Shown: positions 44,500 to 52,251 of the stretch, in pieces
Position numbering within the stretch: position 1 is the first letter of the stretch
How the letters are laid out: each line of letters starts with the position of its first letter
Assembly: GCA_016713175.1 (NCBI GenBank)
Contig: JADJPQ010000009.1
Location: 354,628 to 418,627 of the forward strand
Length of the DNA: 64,000 nt
DNA from: Planctomycetota bacterium
GTDB taxonomy: Bacteria > Planctomycetota > UBA1135 > UBA2386
Direction of reading: 5' to 3'
Position numbers and translations under genes: made by a program
The notes under the pieces: generated by a model
Database searches by the model: none
What the model saw: only the letters and a program-made list of their open reading frames with translations
What the model was told of the DNA's origin: nothing

Positions 44500-46713
44500 T
44501 CAGTCGCCAATCCGCAATGTCCGCGCGGCGGTCAGCGCGAAGCCCCCACCTGCGCCTGCCGGATCGAGCACGGCCGCCTGCGCCGTGAACTGCGTGCCGC
44601 GAAACGCTGGATTGGCGGCGACCGCGTACCGAAGCGAGGCGAAACCCGCGGCATTGGTCAGGACGAACTGCACGTCCGCCGGCGCGACCAGCACGACGCA
44701 GCCGCCGGGCAGAGGCACATTTGCCGGCAGGCCAAGCGCGAGCAGACCAGGAGATGCGGGGCGGGCCGACAACAGATCGAGCGCGAACTCCGCATTGCCG
44801 AGCCAGGGTTCGGAACTGGTCAGCACCGGCACACCCGCCGAGCCGGCGCAGCCGAGGCCCGAGTCGCTGGCAGCCGCCCGCGACCGTGGGCCCAGGACCC
44901 AGGTGCCGAGCGGCGTCGACAGTCCGCCGAACATCACCACGCGCTGGTGCTGGTCGTCGAACGCCATCGCATGGCCCTGCCGAAACCAGGGCGCGATCGT
45001 CGTGGCCGCCGGTGCCCACGTGATGCCATCCCACTCCCACGTCGTGGTCGATTGACCGCTGCCGCCCCAGAGCACGACGCGGTGGCGGCCGCCGTCGAAG
45101 GCCATTGCGTGCCGGATGGTCGCGGGTGGCGCGATCGGTGAAGTCATCCGGTGCCACGTGCTGCCGTCCCATTCATGGGTGTCACCCAGGATCGTCGCGC
45201 CGGCCGCGCCCCCGAACAGGACGATCTGGCCGCGCGCGTAGTCCGAGGCCATCGCGTGGCTGCTGCGCGGCGCCGGACTCGTCGCCGGTGCAAGTTGTTG
45301 CCACGTGCTGCCGTCGAACGTCCAGGTGTCGGCGAGTTCGCGCGGTGGGAACCCGAGAACGCTGCCGCCGAACAGCAGGACCCGACTCGCGGGCAGGTCG
45401 AGCGCCAGCGCGTGACCGAGCCGCGGCGTCGGGGAAACCGGCGTCGCCACCGGCGACCAGTTCTGACCGTTCCATTCCCAGGTGTCGGTCAGCAGGCCAA
45501 GGCCCGCGCCGCCGAACAGCACCGTCCGATTGCGGGTCGGATCGCGTGCCATTGCCGCGCCGACGCGCGCCGTCGGGCGGTTCGTGGGCGCCAGAAGTTG
45601 CCATGCCACGCCACGCCACTCCCAGGTCTCGGCCAGGTTGCCGAGGTCGTTGCTGCCACCGAACATCACGATCGGTGCGCCGAGGCCGCCGGCCATCGCC
45701 GCCCCTTCGCGCTGACTCGGCGGTTCCGTCGTGGGTGCGATGCGACTCCAGGCGCCGCCGTTGCGGGCCCAGGTGTCCTCCGGCAGTCCGTTCTCATCGA
45801 CGCCGCCGAACAGCACCAGCCGACTGCGTGCGGTCTCGAACTCCAGAGCTGCGCTCGAGCGCCGTGGCCGCGCGATCGGGAACGTGGTCGACGTCCAGTT
45901 CGTCCCATCCCACAGCCAGGCATCGCTCAGGCGCGTGCCGTTGAAGCCGGCGAGCACCACCGTTCGCTGGCTCACCGGGTCATGGGTCATCGCCTGGTAG
46001 CCGCGCACCGGCGGCCGCGTGGTCGGAGTGCGCTGGGTCCAGGCGGTTCCGTCCCACTCCCAGGTGTCGTTCAGGTAGACGATGCCGGCACCCCATATGG
46101 AACTGGCGCCGCCGAACAGGATGCAGCGGGCACGTTGCGGGTCGTAGACCAGGCCCGCCACGGCGCGGCTGCGCGGCGATACCGCCGGGGCGAGACCGAG
46201 CCAGTTGGTGCCGTCCCACTCGAACGTATCGGCACTGCCGCCAGCACCGCTCTCGCCGCCGAACAGCACGGTCCGCTGGCGGATGGGATCATGCGCCATC
46301 ACGTGACCCAGCCGCGGCGATGGGCTGAGCGCCGGTGTCAGCAATCGCCATTCGGCGCCGTCCCAGTGCCAGGTGTCGGCCAACGGCGTGGCCGCCATGC
46401 CGCCGAACAGCAGCGTGCGTCGCGCCGCGACGTCGTACACCATCGCGTGGCCCCAACGGGCGGATGGCGCGATGGCGGGCCGGAGCTGCTGCCAGGTGTC
46501 GCCCAGCAGTTCCCAGGTCTCCGGTGGAACGACGTTGGGTGCCTGATTGCCGCTGAAAACCACCAGCCGTTCGCGATGCAGGTCGTAGGCGATGCCGGTC
46601 ATGTGGCGGCCGGTAAGCGCCCGCATCGCCATCCAGTCGACGTTCTGGGCGGTGGCGTGGCTCCGGCACAGGATCAGGAGGGCGCCGGCGACGAGAACTT
46701 CGGGACCGCGCAT
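44500..46713 (-). CDS. Exported kelch-type propeller protein, tandem paralog 1
   Basis: 737 residues from the ATG at 46711-46713 (signal peptide VLVAGALLILCRSHATAQ). About ten or eleven kelch-like repeats of roughly 52 residues follow, each with the phrases TWEWDG..W, R.GHAMA.D and VLFGG. A C-terminal domain of about 120 residues begins LGCAGSAGVPVLTSSEPW and contains PGGCVVLVAPADVQFVLT and RGTQFTAQAAVLDPAG. Kelch propellers bind proteins or glycans; the tail domain is shared with the two neighbouring paralogs. No catalytic site. It lies 85 bp downstream of the second paralog on the same strand. Confidence 0.88.
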   Translation of the reverse strand: MRGPEVLVAGALLILCRSHATAQNVDWMAMRALTGRHMTGIAYDLHRERLVVFSGNQAPNVVPPETWELLGDTWQQLRPAIAPSARWGHAMVYDVAARRTLLFGGMAATPLADTWHWDGAEWRLLTPALSPSPRLGHVMAHDPIRQRTVLFGGESGAGGSADTFEWDGTNWLGLAPAVSPRSRAVAGLVYDPQRARCILFGGASSIWGAGIVYLNDTWEWDGTAWTQRTPTTRPPVRGYQAMTHDPVSQRTVVLAGFNGTRLSDAWLWDGTNWTSTTFPIARPRRSSAALEFETARSRLVLFGGVDENGLPEDTWARNGGAWSRIAPTTEPPSQREGAAMAGGLGAPIVMFGGSNDLGNLAETWEWRGVAWQLLAPTNRPTARVGAAMARDPTRNRTVLFGGAGLGLLTDTWEWNGQNWSPVATPVSPTPRLGHALALDLPASRVLLFGGSVLGFPPRELADTWTFDGSTWQQLAPATSPAPRSSHAMASDYARGQIVLFGGAAGATILGDTHEWDGSTWHRMTSPIAPPATIRHAMAFDGGRHRVVLWGGSGQSTTTWEWDGITWAPAATTIAPWFRQGHAMAFDDQHQRVVMFGGLSTPLGTWVLGPRSRAAASDSGLGCAGSAGVPVLTSSEPWLGNAEFALDLLSARPASPGLLALGLPANVPLPGGCVVLVAPADVQFVLTNAAGFASLRYAVAANPAFRGTQFTAQAAVLDPAGAGGGFALTAARTLRIGD

Positions 46714-46798
46714 CGCGCCATGCTGCCACATCCGTCGCCGCGGCGGCAGGGCCGGTCTGCGGGCCCACGGTGCGGTTCCGGCAGTCCTGGCGGGAACG

Positions 46799-49036
46799 TC
46801 AGAATGCGGTCGCGATGCCGGCGTTGCTCGGTGCGCCGATGCCGAGGGGCGTAGCCGCATCGAACGGCAGTGCCTGCAGGACCAGCCGCGTGCCGGCGAG
46901 CGCCGGGTTGGCCGGCAGTGCAAGCGAGTGCGTCGCGACCGTGCCGGCGTGCGTGACGACCGCGCCGAGACCGCTGGGTTCGAGCCAGAGCAGACAGTCG
47001 GGCTGGCCGAGCGCCGACAGTTCGATCGGCAACGCCCGCCTCAGGAACGCCGCATGGCCGAAACCGTAGGCCACGAACAACGCGCCCGGTGTGGGCAGTC
47101 CGGTGACCTCGAGGGTGAACGTGCCGCCGAGCTGCGGCGTGCTGCCGGCCGCCGCCGCGAGTCGAGGCGACGGGCCGTTGCTGCAACCGGTGCCGAGCGG
47201 GGCGAAAGTCGCAACCGGCGGTGGCACGTAGGTCCAGATGTCGCCCCATACGCCGATCACCATCGGCCGACCGGTACGCGGGTCGATCAGCGTTCGGAAC
47301 GACTGGACCACGTCGATGGCGGGGCCCTCCTGGACTGGCAGTCGTGACCAGAGCAGGCCGTCGTACTCGTACCACGCCCCTGGCTGCGTCGACGCCAACG
47401 GCGTGCTCGTGGCGAGGACGAGACGGCCGCGCGCAGGGTCGTGCGTGCCAATTGTCCAGGCGACCGGCGGTCGGATCTGTGGGTTCTGCTGCCGCCAATC
47501 GCCGTTCTGCAGCCACCAGGTGTCGGTGTGGACCGTCGTGCTCCCGAGCGCGCCACCGCCGTACATCGCGATCGCATCGTGGGTCGCATCGTAGACCAGC
47601 ACCGGGGCCGAGCGTGGTGGTGGCTGGTGCGTCGTGCCGGCGGACTGCCAATCCGTGCTGTCATAGAGCCAGGTGTCCGCGAACGAGAAGGGGCCGATGA
47701 CCAATGCACCATAGGCGACGCAGCGACCGCGCACAGGGTCGTAGGCCATGGCGGTCGGTGGCGGCGACGGGGTGGCGTTGGTGCTGATCTGGTGCCACGT
47801 GGCACCGTCGTACTCCCAGGTGTCCGTCAGCGTGGTCGTACCGAAGCCGCCATGCATCACGATCCGATCGCGCCGCGTGTCGAACGCCCCGACCGGCGAG
47901 AAGCGCGGTGGTGGTTGCACCGTCGCGGGCAGCGGTTGCCATTGCTGGCCGGTCCAGGTCAGCAGTTCGCTGGTGACGCCGATGCCGGCGCGGATGCCGC
48001 CAAACAGCAGGATCCGGCCGCGAGCGCCGTCGACCAATGGCACGGTGTCGCCTCTTTGCTGAGGCAGCAGTCGGGCCTCGGTCTGCAGCCAGTCGATGCC
48101 GTCGAATTCCCAGGTCGTGGTGCCGTCGTAGCGCACATGCCGACCGCGAGCGAGTTCGAACACCAGCCCCCCGGCACTGAGCTCGGTGGGTTGGTGCGCG
48201 GTTGCGATCGGTTGCCAGTCGACGCCGTCATAGCGCCAGGTCGAGGGCACCGGGCCTTGCAGGTCGGTGGTCTGTAGCAGGATCTCGCCGCTCACGTCGC
48301 CGGCAAGCGCCAGGACGCTGTTGTCGGAGATCGTTGGCAGGTGTGCGGTGGTGACTTCCGCCCAGGTGACGCCGTCGTACTCCCAGGTCTGCAGCTTCGG
48401 GATCGGCAGCGACCAGTTGAAGCCCAGCAGCACGAGCCGCTGTCGCGCCAGCCCATAGGCCATCGAGCCCCAGAGGTTGGCGGGTGGGCGCGTGGTCGGG
48501 TTGGCGAGTTGCCAGTCGATGCCGTCGTACTCCCAGGTGTCGCTGCGGCCCTGAACGAAGAGCACGCTGCGAGCCCGAGTGAGGTCGAAGGCCATTTGCT
48601 CTTGCCCGTTGGCCGGAGGCTGATGGGCGGTGACCCGCTGGTACCAGGTGACGCCATCGTGTTCCCAGGTCTCGGCCACGAACCCGGGTTGGGGGTGGGT
48701 CGCGCTCGCGCCGACGAAGCCACCGAACAACACCGTGCGCTGGCGCGCGGCATCGAAAGCCATCGAGTGGCGTGCGCGGGGCGCGGGCGCGGTCGCCGGA
48801 CGCGTCCAGCGCCAACCGCCTGCGTCGTGGATCCAGGTATCGCCGTGCAGGCGAAAGAACGTCGATTGGATGACAGGGGCCTGCGCGCCGCCGAACAGGA
48901 CCGTCTGGCCGCGGGCAAGATCGTGAGCGAGCGCGAACTCGACGCGCTGCGGCACGCCGTTCACGGGTTCCCAGTACTGCGCCGGCAGCTGCGCCACGAG
49001 AACGGACAGGAGGACGGCATGGATTGCGGTGCGCAT
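46799..49036 (-). CDS. Exported kelch-type propeller protein, tandem paralog 2
   Basis: 745 residues from the ATG at 49034-49036 (signal peptide IHAVLLSVLVAQLPAQ). Kelch-like repeats (TWEHDGVTWYQRVTAHQPP, GQTVLFGGAQAP, RDRIVMHGGFGTTTLTDTWE) occupy most of the length. The C-terminal domain starts PLGTGCSNGPSPRLAAAAG and contains QPDCLLWLEPSGLGAVV and NPALAGTRLVLQALPFD, homologous to the tails of paralogs 1 and 3. Its start is 5 bp from the stop of paralog 3, so these genes are one operon. Function is presumed to be surface binding. Confidence 0.88.
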   Translation of the reverse strand: MRTAIHAVLLSVLVAQLPAQYWEPVNGVPQRVEFALAHDLARGQTVLFGGAQAPVIQSTFFRLHGDTWIHDAGGWRWTRPATAPAPRARHSMAFDAARQRTVLFGGFVGASATHPQPGFVAETWEHDGVTWYQRVTAHQPPANGQEQMAFDLTRARSVLFVQGRSDTWEYDGIDWQLANPTTRPPANLWGSMAYGLARQRLVLLGFNWSLPIPKLQTWEYDGVTWAEVTTAHLPTISDNSVLALAGDVSGEILLQTTDLQGPVPSTWRYDGVDWQPIATAHQPTELSAGGLVFELARGRHVRYDGTTTWEFDGIDWLQTEARLLPQQRGDTVPLVDGARGRILLFGGIRAGIGVTSELLTWTGQQWQPLPATVQPPPRFSPVGAFDTRRDRIVMHGGFGTTTLTDTWEYDGATWHQISTNATPSPPPTAMAYDPVRGRCVAYGALVIGPFSFADTWLYDSTDWQSAGTTHQPPPRSAPVLVYDATHDAIAMYGGGALGSTTVHTDTWWLQNGDWRQQNPQIRPPVAWTIGTHDPARGRLVLATSTPLASTQPGAWYEYDGLLWSRLPVQEGPAIDVVQSFRTLIDPRTGRPMVIGVWGDIWTYVPPPVATFAPLGTGCSNGPSPRLAAAAGSTPQLGGTFTLEVTGLPTPGALFVAYGFGHAAFLRRALPIELSALGQPDCLLWLEPSGLGAVVTHAGTVATHSLALPANPALAGTRLVLQALPFDAATPLGIGAPSNAGIATAF

Positions 49037-49041
49037 GGGCC

Positions 49042-51273
49042 TCAGTTCAGGATGGCGAGGCCGGCGTTGCTGACGCTGGCACGCGCGGTGGTGGCGGGAT
49101 CGATCACCAACGCCTGCATGGCGAGGCGCTGGCCGGCGAGGGCCGGTGAGGCCGGCAGCGACAGGCCATGGTGAGCGCGGCCGCCGCCGTGCGCGATCGC
49201 TTGCCCCAGGCCGATCGCGGGCGCGATCCACAGCGAACAATCGGTCAGCCCGAACGCGGTCAGAGGCGCTGGCAGCGGCGTGCCGTTCCAGTTGTCGATG
49301 CCGAAGCCGAACGTGAGCCAGAGCAGACCGGGCGCTGCGGGCAGGTGTTCGAACTGCAGTGGCAGGGTCGTGCCCAGGCGGGGCAAGGCTCCAGGCGCCA
49401 CGTCGAGGCTCGGGGTGCCGCCGCTGCCGGCGCAACCGGCGCCAGCGCGGGTCCACGTCGGCTGCGAGGCTGGAATCAGGTCGAACGAGTTGGTGGCCAG
49501 CGGGTAGGCGGCCCCGCCGGGTGTTTGTTCGGCGAAGCCGCTGCAGACGACCATCGTGCCGCGCACCGGATCGAAGGCCATGCCATGGGACTGTCGCGGC
49601 AGGGCTTCGCCCGTCGGCATCAGCGGCGTCCAGTCGTGGCCGTCGTACTCCCAGACCTCGTCGATCGCCGGCCCCACTCCACGCGTGCCGCCGTGCAACA
49701 CGAGCCGGCCGCGCCAAGGATCGTCGACGAGGGCCGCATCCCAGGCACCGAAGGGCGCATGCGCCGTGATCCGCTGCCGCCACCCGTTCGCGTCGAAGTG
49801 CCAGGTGTCGGGCAATGGCGTCATGCTGATGTCGTCGCCGCCGAACAGCACGACTTCGCCGCTGCCGCCGTGGAACGCCATCGTGTGGCGCATGCGCGGT
49901 TGCGGCGCGATCGCGGTCGGATCCTGTCGCCAGTCGGTGCCATCGAACAGCCAGGTGTCGGCATGGCGGGTCCAGGAGTCGCGCACGCCACCGCCAAACA
50001 GGACGACGAGCCGACGGATCGGGTCATAGGTGATCGCGGTCCCGTCGCGGGCGCTCGGAGCGTTCGCGGTGCTGCGTGCGCGCCAGGTCTGGCCGTCGAG
50101 TTCCCAGGTGAAGCCGGGACTCGGTGGCAACGAACCGGCGTTGCCGCCGCCGAACAGCACCGCACGACCGCGCGCCGTGTCCCAGGTCATCCGACCCGAC
50201 CCGACGTTCGTCGGTGTGCCGGTCGTGGACGCAGCTCGCCACCCGTTCGCATCGCGCACCCAGGTGGCCTGGTCCTGGTACCAGAGCACTCGAGCACCGG
50301 CGTGGTCGGTCGTCATCGCGGCGGTGGTGGCCGGCGGCGGCAACGGCGTCCTTCGGGTCCAGGTGCCGTTCCACTCCCACAGTTCGTGGCTTGGCAACAG
50401 CGGTGACGAGAAGGGGCCATACACGCCATTGTGAGCGACGACGAGCGTGCGCGCCGCGTCGTACGCGGCGAGGGGGCCCTGCGCCGGACACGATGTGAGC
50501 AGTGACCACGTAGTGCCGTCGTACTCGTGCAGCGAGCCCACGAACCCGACGCCGATCAGCCGTTGACGGCCTGGATGCCAGAACATGCCGCGCAAAGCCA
50601 ACGGCTGCGGCTCGGTCCCCGTCTGCGTCCAGCGCGTGCCATCGTGTTCCCAGGTGTCCCGGTAGAAGGCAAAGCCGGGGCCCATCCCGCCATGCATCAC
50701 GAGGCGCTGGCGCACCGGGTCGTAGCCCATCACCTGGTCATGGCGAACGGCCGGGTTGACCACGTTGCCCACGGCGCGCCAATCGGCACCGTCGAATACC
50801 CACATGTCGTAGACGAGGCCGTAGATCGAGAACCCACCGAACAGCACGAGGCGCTGCCGCGCGACATCGAAGGCGATTGCCGTCTGCCAGTGCGGGAACG
50901 GCGCGTTCGTCGTCGGGACGTGGGTCCAGTCGATTCCGTCCCAGGTCCACACCTGATGTGGTCCACCATCGGTGGTCACCAGGACGATCCGGTTCCAGCC
51001 GGAGGCCCAGGTCGCGACACAGCTCCGGCGCGGCGGTTCGTGCGCGGAGTGACGCGGCTGCCAGGCAACGCCATCGAATTCCTCGAGGAACGAGTTCGCG
51101 GACGCGGCGCCGAGTGGTGCCACGCGGACGATGCGCCCGACCGTCGGAGCGAACAGCAGGGACTGCCAGGTAACGGGCGGCGGCAGTTCCGCCCGCCATT
51201 CCTGGGTGTGGCCCGGCTCAGGAAACAACGCGGCACCGACGAACAGAGCGAGTTGGGTACGGAACACCGACAA
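49042..51273 (-). CDS. Exported kelch-type propeller protein, tandem paralog 3
   Basis: 743 residues; first gene of the kelch operon. Signal peptide TQLALFVGAALFPEPGHTQ. Repeats such as QRLVLFGGFSIYGLVYDMWV, RLVVLFGGGVRDSW and GEVVLFGGDDISM are more irregular than in paralog 1. C-terminal domain: AGAGCAGSGGTPSLDVAPG, then LTDCSLWIAPAIGLGQAI and SPALAGQRLAMQALVIDPAT. Transcription would start in the 109-bp space (51274-51382) shared with the divergent HTH-kinase-like regulator, which makes that regulator a candidate controller of the operon. That is inference. Confidence 0.88.
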   Translation of the reverse strand: MSVFRTQLALFVGAALFPEPGHTQEWRAELPPPVTWQSLLFAPTVGRIVRVAPLGAASANSFLEEFDGVAWQPRHSAHEPPRRSCVATWASGWNRIVLVTTDGGPHQVWTWDGIDWTHVPTTNAPFPHWQTAIAFDVARQRLVLFGGFSIYGLVYDMWVFDGADWRAVGNVVNPAVRHDQVMGYDPVRQRLVMHGGMGPGFAFYRDTWEHDGTRWTQTGTEPQPLALRGMFWHPGRQRLIGVGFVGSLHEYDGTTWSLLTSCPAQGPLAAYDAARTLVVAHNGVYGPFSSPLLPSHELWEWNGTWTRRTPLPPPATTAAMTTDHAGARVLWYQDQATWVRDANGWRAASTTGTPTNVGSGRMTWDTARGRAVLFGGGNAGSLPPSPGFTWELDGQTWRARSTANAPSARDGTAITYDPIRRLVVLFGGGVRDSWTRHADTWLFDGTDWRQDPTAIAPQPRMRHTMAFHGGSGEVVLFGGDDISMTPLPDTWHFDANGWRQRITAHAPFGAWDAALVDDPWRGRLVLHGGTRGVGPAIDEVWEYDGHDWTPLMPTGEALPRQSHGMAFDPVRGTMVVCSGFAEQTPGGAAYPLATNSFDLIPASQPTWTRAGAGCAGSGGTPSLDVAPGALPRLGTTLPLQFEHLPAAPGLLWLTFGFGIDNWNGTPLPAPLTAFGLTDCSLWIAPAIGLGQAIAHGGGRAHHGLSLPASPALAGQRLAMQALVIDPATTARASVSNAGLAILN

Positions 51274-51382
51274 CGAGCCTCCTGGGGTCTGCGAGGCATC
51301 GACCGTGCGTGGGCGGCGCCTGGAGTCGCGGAGTCGTGTCGGATGCGCAGGATCCGGTCGCGGCCGGGTATCGTGCCGACGC

Positions 51383-52162
51383 TTGACCCACGATCATCCG
51401 CTGCTGCTGCGACTCGGCGAGAACGTGCGTGCGTTGCGCAAGGCAAGGGGCTGGAGTCGCGCGGACCTGGCGAGGCACACGGGCATCAGCCTGCGATTCC
51501 TGGCCGACGTCGAGAGCGGCACCGCCAACCCGTCGTTGTTGCGGCTGTGTGAACTGGCGCAGGCGCTCGGAACCGAAGTGCAGACGCTGCTCGCCGGCGC
51601 CTCGCTCGCCGATCCCCGCGAACGCCCGGTTCGGCACGTGGCGCTGCTCGGTCTGCGCGGGGCCGGCAAGAGCACCGTCGGTCCGCTGCTGGCGGTCCGG
51701 CTCGGTCGAGCGTTCGTCGAACTGGACGACCGCATCGAATCGGAGACCGGGCTGCGGATCGCCGAGTTGTTCCAGCTGCACGGTGAAGCGTACTACCGGC
51801 AAGCCGAGCGGCAGGCGCTGGAACAGGTGCTCGCTGGGCCGGCGTGCGTGCTCGCGGTCGGCGGCGGGCTCGTGACCGAGCCTGCCACGTTTTCCTTGCT
51901 GCGTGCCGTCGCGACGACGATCTGGCTTCGCGCCGAACCCGAAGATCACTGGCAGCGGGTGTTGGCGCAGGGCGACACGCGGCCGATGGCGGACAACGAA
52001 CGCGCGTTCCAGGACTTGCGACGGATCCTCGCGGCGCGGGAGCCGCTGTACCGACAAGCCAACCTGGTCGTCGATACGGCGAACCGTCCGGTGGCTGTCG
52101 TCGTGGAGGCTCTGTGCGCCGGTTTGCCCGATCGCAGCGCACCGATTCCGTCGAGCCGCTAG
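51383..52162 (+). CDS. XRE-family regulator fused to shikimate-kinase-like domain (BzdR/BoxR type)
   Basis: About 259 residues with a TTG start at 51383; no ATG or in-frame GTG suits better. Residues 8-70 form an XRE helix-turn-helix (LGENVRALRKARGWSRADLA, ISLRFLADVESGTANPSLLR). Residues 90-259 form a shikimate-kinase fold with Walker A GLRGAGKSTVGPLLAVRLGR, FVELDDRIESETGLRIAELF and VLAVGGGLVTEP. In known BzdR/BoxR repressors this fusion senses benzoyl-CoA and controls aromatic catabolism; no such genes are in the window. A fused biosynthetic shikimate kinase cannot be wholly excluded, since the Walker A and DD motifs are intact. Confidence 0.85.
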   Translation: MTHDHPLLLRLGENVRALRKARGWSRADLARHTGISLRFLADVESGTANPSLLRLCELAQALGTEVQTLLAGASLADPRERPVRHVALLGLRGAGKSTVGPLLAVRLGRAFVELDDRIESETGLRIAELFQLHGEAYYRQAERQALEQVLAGPACVLAVGGGLVTEPATFSLLRAVATTIWLRAEPEDHWQRVLAQGDTRPMADNERAFQDLRRILAAREPLYRQANLVVDTANRPVAVVVEALCAGLPDRSAPIPSSR

Positions 52163-52251
52163 CGGGTGGTTGTGCGTAGAGAGCGGTCCTCGCGCCGGTG
52201 TCGCCCACCGGCATGCACTCCCTGCCGGCCCCGCCCGTACCTCTGCACACC

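Noticed and set aside
44500..51273. Periodic DNA similarity that could be taken for a tandem repeat array or CRISPR
   Set aside because: The period (about 150-165 bp) matches kelch repeats in coding frame, the copies are imperfect and there are no unique spacers between identical repeats.
51383..52162. Plain shikimate kinase (aroK)
   Set aside because: The N-terminal 70 residues are a complete XRE helix-turn-helix, the known layout of BzdR/BoxR regulators. Kinase activity is kept only as an alternative.
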